Assembly: GCA_902533775.1 (NCBI GenBank)
Contig: CACANA010000003.1
Span: 1 to 54,109, forward strand
Direction: 5' to 3'
From: an uncultured Pelagibacteraceae bacterium
GTDB lineage: Bacteria; Pseudomonadota; Alphaproteobacteria; Pelagibacterales; Pelagibacteraceae
Length of the DNA stretch: 54,109 nucleotides
Below, one piece after another: positions 47,959-54,109 of the stretch. Numbering within the stretch: the first letter of the stretch is position 1; every line of letters begins with the position of its first letter. A program made the position numbers and the translations under genes. Under the pieces are notes generated by a model. It was not told the DNA's origin, ran no database searches, and saw only the letters and a list, made by a program, of their open reading frames with translations.

Positions 47959-49146
47959 TTATCCTAAATCCTCACAAAACTTTTTAATTCTAGACATTGC
48001 TATTTTAAGTTTTGCCATTGAAGTTGCATATGAAATTCTAAAATATCCATCTAAACCAAATGCTGAGCCCTGAACAGCAGCAACATTTTGTTTTTCTAAA
48101 AGCTTTTGGACAAAATCAGTATCTTTTTTAAGTTTAGTTCTTTTATTTAAAAGTTTTTTACAATTCGGAAATACGTAAAATGCACCATTAGGTTTCAAGC
48201 AGCTAATACCATCAATATTATTTAAACTTTTTACAACAAAATCTCTTCTTTCTTTAAATGATTTTGCTCTTTTCTTAATAAAGTCTTGTTTTCCATTTAA
48301 AGCTTCAACAGCTGCTGCTTGACTAATTGATGATGGATTCGAAGTAGACTGAGACTGAATTTTTCTAATTGCAGAAATTATTTCTTTTGGTCCAGCCGCA
48401 TAACCAATTCTCCACCCAGTCATAGCATAAGATTTACTCACTCCATTCATTGTTAATGTTCGAGATTTTAATTTTGAAATTTGAGCAATAGTAAAAAATT
48501 TAAAATTATCATATTTAACATGCTCATAAATATCATCGCTCAAAATATGGACTTTTTTGTTTTTTATTAAAACCTTTGCTAATTTTTGAATTTCTGATTT
48601 GCTGTATCCAGATCCAGTTGGATTAGATGGAGAATTAAGGATTATCCATTTCGTTCTTTTTGTAATTGCGGCTTTTAATTTCGCAGGTGTAATTTTAAAT
48701 CCATCTTTTTCATCACATTTTACTATTTTTGGTTTTCCTCCTGCTAGGAGAACCATATCTGGATATGAAACCCAGAATGGTGCAGGAATAATAACTTCGT
48801 CTCCTTTATTTAAAGTTGCCATAAAAGTGTTATAGAGAACTTGCTTCCCTCCAGTTCCAACTGTGATTTCGTCTAGTTTATAGTTTAGTTTGTTTTCTCT
48901 TTTAAATTTTTTTAAAATTGCTTTTTTTAATGCTGGAGTTCCATCAACTGCTGTATACTTTGTGTCTCCGTCTCTTATTGCTTTTATAGCTGCATTTTTA
49001 ACATTGATAGGAGTATCAAAATCTGGTTCCCCTGCCCCAAGTCCAACTACATCTTTTCCTGCAGCTCTTAATTCTCTTGCCTTTTGAGTAACTGCAATAG
49101 TTGGGGATGGTTTAATTCTTTTTAAATTATTAGATATTATGCTCAT
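47959..49146 (-). CDS. aspC: Aspartate aminotransferase (class I, PLP)
   Basis: A 395-residue fold-type I aminotransferase of the I-gamma branch, interconverting aspartate/2-oxoglutarate and oxaloacetate/glutamate; in alphaproteobacteria this branch often also uses prephenate. Motifs: VGLGAGEPDFDTPINVKNAAIKAI, TAVDGTPALKKAI, NPSNPTGSGYSKSEIQ (carboxylate/PLP site), the Schiff-base lysine in NGVSKSYAMTGWRIGYAAGP (about residue 235) and the terminal FRISYATSMAKL (substrate Arg). Length is normal. Divergent from uvrB by 36 nt, and convergent with psiE. Confidence 0.9.
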   Translation of the reverse strand: MSIISNNLKRIKPSPTIAVTQKARELRAAGKDVVGLGAGEPDFDTPINVKNAAIKAIRDGDTKYTAVDGTPALKKAILKKFKRENKLNYKLDEITVGTGGKQVLYNTFMATLNKGDEVIIPAPFWVSYPDMVLLAGGKPKIVKCDEKDGFKITPAKLKAAITKRTKWIILNSPSNPTGSGYSKSEIQKLAKVLIKNKKVHILSDDIYEHVKYDNFKFFTIAQISKLKSRTLTMNGVSKSYAMTGWRIGYAAGPKEIISAIRKIQSQSTSNPSSISQAAAVEALNGKQDFIKKRAKSFKERRDFVVKSLNNIDGISCLKPNGAFYVFPNCKKLLNKRTKLKKDTDFVQKLLEKQNVAAVQGSAFGLDGYFRISYATSMAKLKIAMSRIKKFCEDLG

Positions 49147-49182
49147 TGAATTATGAAATTATTCAATTACGTTGTTTAATAT

Positions 49183-51357
49183 ATGGAGAATACATATCAA
49201 GACCTAATTACAGACATTCAGAGTAAAAACCCAAAAATCGGTGGAAAACTCGAAGGTGGAAAAAAATTCAAAATAAAGTCAGATTTTACCCCGGCTGGTG
49301 ACCAGCCAGATGCAATTAAAAGGCTTGTCCAAGGAGCTAAAAAAAATGAGTTTAATCAAGTATTATTAGGAGTAACTGGATCTGGAAAAACTTTTACAAT
49401 GGCAAAAGTTATAGAAGCTACAAATCGACCAGCATTAATATTGGCACCAAATAAAACTTTGGCAGCTCAACTTTACGGTGAGATGAAAACTTTTTTTCCA
49501 GATAATGCTGTTGAGTATTTTGTATCTTACTATGATTATTACACTCCAGAAGCTTACGTTCCAAGATCAGATACGTACATAGAGAAAGAAGCATCTATAA
49601 ACGAGCAGATTGATAGAATGAGGCACTCAGCAACAAGATCCCTTCTTGAAAGAGACGATGTTTTAATTGTTGCAAGTGTTTCCTGTATTTATGGTTTGGG
49701 ATCAGTCGAAGCTTACAGCAAAATGACTTTAACTCTGCAGAAAAACTACGAATATAATAGAGAACAAATAATAAAATCTCTTGTTGCTCTTCAGTACAAG
49801 AGAAATGATCAAAATTTTTTTAGAGGAACATTTAGGGCAAGGGGAGAATATTTAGAAATATTTCCATCTCATCTAGAGGATAGAGCATGGAGACTAAGTT
49901 TATTTGGTGATAAACTTGAGAAGATTGAAGAATTTGATCCTTTGACAGGAGATCAGGTTAGAGATCTTAGTCTAGTAAAAGTTTATGCTAATTCTCATTA
50001 CATCACTCCTAAACCAACTGTAGAACAAGCAGTTATTAAAATAAGAAAAGAATTAGAGGAGACTTTAAAAAAACACAAAGCAGAGAACAAGTTATTAGAG
50101 GCACAACGATTAGAAGAGAGAACTAAATTTGATTTAGAAATGATTGAGGCAACTGGATCTTGTGCGGGAATTGAAAATTATTCAAGATTTTTATCTGGTA
50201 GAAAACCAGGAGAGCCGCCACCTACTCTTTTTGAATATTTTCCTGATAACACATTAGTTTTTGTAGATGAGTCTCATGTTACAGTTCCCCAACTTAATGG
50301 TATGTTTAAGGGAGATAGATCTCGAAAAAGCACGTTGGCTGAATATGGTTTTAGATTACCATCTTGCATGGATAACAGACCTTTAAAATTTGAAGAGTGG
50401 GATTTAATGAGAACACAAACTGTATTTGTTTCAGCAACTCCTGGCCCGTGGGAATTGGAACAGACTAAAGGTAAGTTTATTGATCAAGTCATAAGACCTA
50501 CAGGCTTAATTGATCCACCAGTTGAGATTAGACCAGCTAAAAATCAAGTAGATGACCTTATGCATGAATGTAAAAAAGTAGTTGAAAATAATTATAGAGT
50601 TTTGGTTACAACACTTACAAAAAAAATGGCAGAGGATTTAACTGAGTATCTGCATGAAAATGGAATAAAAGTAAGATACCTTCATTCTGATATAGATACA
50701 CTTGAGAGAATAGAGATTATGAGAGATCTCAGAATGGGTGTATTTGATGTTCTAGTTGGAATAAATTTATTAAGAGAAGGTTTGGATATTCCAGAATGTG
50801 CATTAGTTGGAATACTAGATGCTGATAAGGAAGGATTTTTGCGATCAGAAACTTCACTAATTCAAACAATAGGAAGAGCCGCAAGAAACGTAGATGGAAA
50901 AGTTATTCTCTATGCCGATAAGGAAACAAAAAGTATAAAGAAAGCAATTAAAGAAACTGAGAGAAGAAGAAAGATTCAATTAGAGTACAATAAGAAAAAC
51001 AAAATCGACGCTAAATCTGTAAAAAAAGAAATAAGTGATATTTTAGAAAGTGTTTACGAGAAAGATTATGTCAAAATAAGCGAAGGTTCAAATATTGGTG
51101 GCAACCTTAAAAAACATTTAAAAGGATTGGATAAAAAAATGAAAGAAGCCGCATCTAATCTAGAATTTGAGGAGGCTGCTAAAATTAGAGATGAAATGAG
51201 AAAACTTCAAAGTACAGAATTAGAAATTACCTTAAACCCTAAAATTAGACAGTACGATGTTAAAAATAAAATTTATCCTAAAGGTAGATCAACACTAGGT
51301 ATGCCTGGCACAAGAGTCACAAAAAAAAGAGATAAAAAATGGAAGCAAGGAAGATAA
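49183..51357 (+). CDS. uvrB: Excinuclease ABC subunit UvrB
   Basis: UvrB is the damage-verifying helicase-like core of nucleotide excision repair. The 724-residue ORF has Walker [17 protein letters not shown] (about residues 62-77), the DNA-wedging beta hairpin [44 protein letters not shown], the conserved helicase [14 protein letters not shown] and QTIGRAARN, and a C-terminal UVR coiled coil [27 protein letters not shown] that binds UvrC. Slightly longer than E. coli (673) due to terminal extensions. First gene of a run leading to uvrC. Confidence 0.97.
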   Translation: MENTYQDLITDIQSKNPKIGGKLEGGKKFKIKSDFTPAGDQPDAIKRLVQGAKKNEFNQVLLGVTGSGKTFTMAKVIEATNRPALILAPNKTLAAQLYGEMKTFFPDNAVEYFVSYYDYYTPEAYVPRSDTYIEKEASINEQIDRMRHSATRSLLERDDVLIVASVSCIYGLGSVEAYSKMTLTLQKNYEYNREQIIKSLVALQYKRNDQNFFRGTFRARGEYLEIFPSHLEDRAWRLSLFGDKLEKIEEFDPLTGDQVRDLSLVKVYANSHYITPKPTVEQAVIKIRKELEETLKKHKAENKLLEAQRLEERTKFDLEMIEATGSCAGIENYSRFLSGRKPGEPPPTLFEYFPDNTLVFVDESHVTVPQLNGMFKGDRSRKSTLAEYGFRLPSCMDNRPLKFEEWDLMRTQTVFVSATPGPWELEQTKGKFIDQVIRPTGLIDPPVEIRPAKNQVDDLMHECKKVVENNYRVLVTTLTKKMAEDLTEYLHENGIKVRYLHSDIDTLERIEIMRDLRMGVFDVLVGINLLREGLDIPECALVGILDADKEGFLRSETSLIQTIGRAARNVDGKVILYADKETKSIKKAIKETERRRKIQLEYNKKNKIDAKSVKKEISDILESVYEKDYVKISEGSNIGGNLKKHLKGLDKKMKEAASNLEFEEAAKIRDEMRKLQSTELEITLNPKIRQYDVKNKIYPKGRSTLGMPGTRVTKKRDKKWKQGR

Positions 51358-52094
51358 TAATTACTGGAGCAGCAACTCGAATGGGAGCTGCTATAGCTAA
51401 AAAATTATCAGGACCTAATATTGAAATTGTTATCCATTATAACAAATCTAAGTCTAAAGCAGAAAATCTTAAAAAAGATTTAAATAAAAATGGTACAAAA
51501 ATTTATTTAGCAAAAGCAGATTTAACTAAAGAAAAAGAAATAGAAAGAATGCTTAAATTTTCAAAATCAAAGTTGAAGTATTTTGATTGTTTAATTAATA
51601 ATGCTTCATTATTTGAAAATGATAAACTTGAAAATTTTACAACAAAAAGTTGGGAAAGCCATTTAAAAGCTAATTTAAAAGCGCCAGCTTTATTATCAAA
51701 GGGTTTTGCGAAAAATGCTAGAGGCAAAAACAATAATATTATTAATATAATTGATCAAAGAGTATTTAAACTAACACCGTATTTTTTTTCATATACATTA
51801 AGTAAATCTGGTCTTTACACTTTAACCAAAACTAGCGCTATGAGTCTTGCCCCAAATATTAGAGTAAATGGAATTGCTCCAGGTCCAACTATTAAAAATA
51901 AAAGACAGTCTGACAAGCACTTTAAAAAGCAATACATGGCAACACCTCTTAAAAGACAGACAAATGTTGAAGAAATCTGCAATGCTGTTGACTTTTTTAT
52001 TAAAAATAGATCTATTACCGGTCAAGTTTTAGCAATTGATAGCGGCCAAAACTTAATCTGGCAAACTCCAGATATAATGGGTGGTAAGGAATGA
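51339..52094 (+). CDS. Short-chain dehydrogenase, pteridine/dihydrofolate-reductase-like (FolM type)
   Basis: A 251-residue classical SDR: cofactor site [19 protein letters not shown] (T-G-x3-R-x-G; the Arg favours NADPH), the D-L-T in [14 protein letters not shown] ([12 protein letters not shown]), catalytic Tyr/Lys in [16 protein letters not shown] and PGPT near the end. The motif [14 protein letters not shown] and the neighbour folB (dihydroneopterin aldolase) point to a FolM/pteridine-reductase-like role in reduced folate/pterin metabolism, inferred from context. It overlaps uvrB by 19 nt and the following gene by 4 nt. Confidence 0.8.
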   Translation: MEARKIIITGAATRMGAAIAKKLSGPNIEIVIHYNKSKSKAENLKKDLNKNGTKIYLAKADLTKEKEIERMLKFSKSKLKYFDCLINNASLFENDKLENFTTKSWESHLKANLKAPALLSKGFAKNARGKNNNIINIIDQRVFKLTPYFFSYTLSKSGLYTLTKTSAMSLAPNIRVNGIAPGPTIKNKRQSDKHFKKQYMATPLKRQTNVEEICNAVDFFIKNRSITGQVLAIDSGQNLIWQTPDIMGGKE

Positions 52095-53101
52095 AAAAAT
52101 TAATAATTACAATTTCAATATTTTTTACATTAATTTCTTTAGCAGAAGCTAGAGAATGTAAATCTGGAGATATAAAGGGAGATGCATTTATTTATAGTGA
52201 TGGAAAAAAAGTAACTGTAATAAAAGGAACTGATATTCCAAATCCAGAAAATAAAATCATAATGATCTATAATACAGGAGGGTGGAAAGTTGAAAAGAAA
52301 TGGGGAGTGTGTAAAGATTTTCTTCCTAAACAATTAGGTCAAATATCTGGAACTAAAATTAAAGGTAAAGAATTAGTTCTATTGCTTAATGGTAATCTCC
52401 ATAAGGCAGGTGGAGATGATGGATATAAATGTGGCTGGAAATTTAAAGGGGCTTGGCACAAACCTTGGTATGACTGTGTAATTGCCGAATGGGCTATTCC
52501 AAAGAGGGTAAAGGTAAATAAAGATCTTATTGATAAACTAGTCTCTAAAGGAACACCACGAAATCAAATTTTTATGTCAGGTCTATCATGTGGAGGTATT
52601 GACACTCTTCGACACAAAGGTTTACACCCAAAAGATTTTAATGCCACGATTTCTTTTATGCCTAATTGTTGGGATAGAAGACCTAATACACCTCTAAGAA
52701 AAATGGTAATAGACGAGATTAAAAGTTTTGAGAGAATAGATGCATTAGTTTTTCACAGTCCTGTGGATGGTGAGGGAGATTGGCGAAGCAACAGCGAATG
52801 GATGAAGAAAGATTTAGGAAATATTCCTGGTATTAATTGGATTGATACCCCTGGTCATACAGGAAAAGATATTGAAGTTAATGGTATGAAATGCAAAATT
52901 AAAGAAAAAATGAAAGGTGGATGGGAAGAGGCGTGGCCGGAAGGTAAAGAAAAACTTACAAGTGAAAAAAAATTTATAGCTCTTGACAAAAAGTTGAAGA
53001 AAGAAATGAAAAAGAAAGCAGCTGGTCATTATATGGTTTCATATCCTTGTTTTAAATATTACCACCCAAAAATTATTAATTTTATAGAATCCCGGATTTA
53101 A
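52091..53101 (+). CDS. Secreted cysteine-rich protein with alpha/beta-hydrolase-like nucleophile motif
   Basis: A 336-residue protein of unknown function. It has a clear signal peptide ([20 protein letters not shown], cut near ARE) and about ten cysteines in the mature part, suggesting periplasmic disulfides. The strand-turn-helix QIFMSGLSCGGIDTL (about residues 160-174) has the G-x-S-x-G nucleophile elbow of alpha/beta hydrolases; VFHSPVDGEGDW (possible acid residue) and the C-terminal AAGHYMVSYPC (possible catalytic His) follow in the right order. I cannot name the family. It sits in a folate/repair gene run, overlapped by 4 nt with the SDR and 2 nt before folB, an odd context for a secreted protein. 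Confidence 0.6.
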   Translation: MKKLIITISIFFTLISLAEARECKSGDIKGDAFIYSDGKKVTVIKGTDIPNPENKIIMIYNTGGWKVEKKWGVCKDFLPKQLGQISGTKIKGKELVLLLNGNLHKAGGDDGYKCGWKFKGAWHKPWYDCVIAEWAIPKRVKVNKDLIDKLVSKGTPRNQIFMSGLSCGGIDTLRHKGLHPKDFNATISFMPNCWDRRPNTPLRKMVIDEIKSFERIDALVFHSPVDGEGDWRSNSEWMKKDLGNIPGINWIDTPGHTGKDIEVNGMKCKIKEKMKGGWEEAWPEGKEKLTSEKKFIALDKKLKKEMKKKAAGHYMVSYPCFKYYHPKIINFIESRI

Positions 53102-53103
53102 AG

Positions 53104-53529
53104 ATGAAAAAAAATAATCTTAAAATCGTTAAAATAGATAAAAATAAAAGTTTATTTAATTACGAAAAAAAAGTTTTAATAAAAGAATTAGTGTTAGACT
53201 TAAAACTTGGTTATTTTGATTTTGAAAAAGAAAAGCCTCAAAAAGTAAAATTTAATTTAGAGGTTAATTATCAAGATAAACAGCCTTCGAATGACAAAGA
53301 TATTAAATCGATAGTTAACTATGCTAAAATTGTAAAATTAATAAAAAAATTAGTAAAAAATAAACATTACAATTTTCTTGAGACATTGGCAGAAGATGTT
53401 TTTGATGAGCTATTCAAAGATAAAAGAATAGATAAAATCACTCTTCAAATCGAAAAATTAGAAATAATGAAGGATTGTAGCTCAGTTGGGATCCAAATTT
53501 CTAAAAAAAGAAGCCATGATCAGCTCTGA
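53104..53529 (+). CDS. folB: Dihydroneopterin aldolase
   Basis: FolB cleaves 7,8-dihydroneopterin to 6-hydroxymethyl-dihydropterin in folate synthesis. The 141-residue ORF begins with an unusual ~24-residue lysine-rich lead ([20 protein letters not shown]) before the family start [34 protein letters not shown]; the active-site region is [14 protein letters not shown] and [14 protein letters not shown] (Tyr and Glu), then [13 protein letters not shown] with the base Lys. One internal ATG-like start is not available, so the long lead is probably real. Overlaps uvrC by 14 nt. Confidence 0.85.
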   Translation: MKKNNLKIVKIDKNKSLFNYEKKVLIKELVLDLKLGYFDFEKEKPQKVKFNLEVNYQDKQPSNDKDIKSIVNYAKIVKLIKKLVKNKHYNFLETLAEDVFDELFKDKRIDKITLQIEKLEIMKDCSSVGIQISKKRSHDQL

Positions 53530-54109
53530 TATAGGTAAAGCAGTAATTAAAAAAGAATTGCCCTTGGTTCCTAAGCTGCCAGGTGTTTATAGGATGCTTA
53601 ATTCAAAAGGAGAAATCCTTTATGTGGGCAAAGCAAAAAATCTTCCAAACAGACTTAAAAGTTATGTTTCAGAGAAAAATCATATCATTAGAACTGAGAG
53701 AATGCTCTCTCAGACAAAAAGACTCGAAATTACTACTACTTCAAATGAAAGTGAGGCTTTACTTTTAGAAGCAAATTTAATTAAAAAGTTTAAACCAAAA
53801 TTTAATATTTTACTAAGAGACGACAAATCCTTTCCTTTTATTTTTATAGGCGACAAAGATAAATGGCCACAAATCAAAAGGCACAGAGGAAAAAAAGGTA
53901 AAGAAGGATTTTATTTTGGACCATTTGCATCAGCTGGATCTGCAAATTGGACTATAAAAATGATCCAAAAAATATTTCATCTCAGAATTTGTGATGATAC
54001 CGTTTTCAAAAATAGAGAAAGACCCTGCATACTTTATCAAATTAAAAGATGCTCAGGACCTTGTGTTGGTTACGTAACTGAGAGTGATTATAAACAAACT
54101 GTTGATGAT
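53516..54109 (+). CDS. uvrC: Excinuclease ABC subunit UvrC, N-terminal part (runs off right edge)
   Basis: The first 198 codons of UvrC, the nuclease that makes both incisions in nucleotide excision repair. From the ATG at 53516: [28 protein letters not shown], then the GIY-YIG catalytic domain ([29 protein letters not shown], about residues 25-53), [32 protein letters not shown] and the start of the Cys-rich region (LRICDD...[15 protein letters not shown]). The frame is open to the last base. The ORF track misses it because no stop is inside the window. Starts inside folB (14-nt overlap); it belongs with uvrB, four genes upstream. Confidence 0.95.
   Translation, partial: MISSDIGKAVIKKELPLVPKLPGVYRMLNSKGEILYVGKAKNLPNRLKSYVSEKNHIIRTERMLSQTKRLEITTTSNESEALLLEANLIKKFKPKFNILLRDDKSFPFIFIGDKDKWPQIKRHRGKKGKEGFYFGPFASAGSANWTIKMIQKIFHLRICDDTVFKNRERPCILYQIKRCSGPCVGYVTESDYKQTVDD

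Overview
The window is very AT-rich, densely packed chromosomal DNA from a streamlined alphaproteobacterium, most likely SAR11 / Pelagibacterales. The evidence is the strong A/T codon bias, mostly tiny intergenic gaps, many 4-20 nt gene overlaps, lysine/isoleucine/asparagine-rich proteins, and alphaproteobacterial markers (GcrA, membrane-anchored CycM-type cytochrome c, the yqeY-dnaG-rpoD order, an ELM1-family protein). I see no insertion sequence, prophage, CRISPR array or rRNA. Layout: (1) 1-6.1 kb: the N-terminal part of fumarase fumC (minus strand, running off the left edge), a MazG-like hydrolase, a half-length YgfZ, cytochrome c, argF-argD, gcrA, a SHOCT protein, then a junction near 5.13 kb where the C-terminal parts of an NDUFA9-like gene and of fumC meet head to head. 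(2) 6.1-11.2 kb: AsmA-like protein, uvrD-type helicase, aminopeptidase P. (3) 11.2-32.3 kb: one continuous minus-strand division and cell-wall cluster, mraZ-ftsZ-rsmH-ftsL-ftsI-murEF(fused)-mraY-murD-ftsW-murG-murC-murB-ddl-ftsQ-ftsA-lpxC-bamD-ligA, with a promoter and MraZ boxes in front of mraZ. (4) 32.4-36.3 kb: RNase P RNA, an N-acetylmuramoyl-L-alanine amidase, mlaA-mlaC, a CIA30-like protein, a membrane protein and two tRNA genes. (5) 36.3-45 kb: rpoD-dnaG-yqeY (minus) divergent from carA-carB. (6) 45-54.1 kb: a 2OG-oxygenase-like protein and an ELM1-family protein, trxB, psiE, an aspartate aminotransferase, then uvrB-SDR-secreted hydrolase-folB-uvrC (cut by the right edge). Function: the central cluster makes the peptidoglycan precursor from UDP-MurNAc to lipid II (MurC, D, E, F, MraY, MurG, Ddl, MurB), flips or polymerises it (FtsW, FtsI) and couples this to the FtsZ/FtsA/FtsQ/FtsL divisome; LpxC and BamD add outer-membrane construction. 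The rest is core metabolism (arginine, carbamoyl phosphate, folate), DNA repair (UvrB, UvrC, UvrD, LigA) and transcription/replication initiation. The points most worth a second look are the split fumC / NDUFA9 arrangement (a real or assembly-made inversion of about 5.1 kb), a tRNA-Val(GAC) with a rebuilt elbow, ftsZ moved to the second position of the dcw cluster, a fused MurE-MurF, three MraZ boxes placed over the mraZ -10 element, a half-length YgfZ and a DnaG that has lost three of four zinc ligands. I did not recognise any multi-gene system that is new as a whole.
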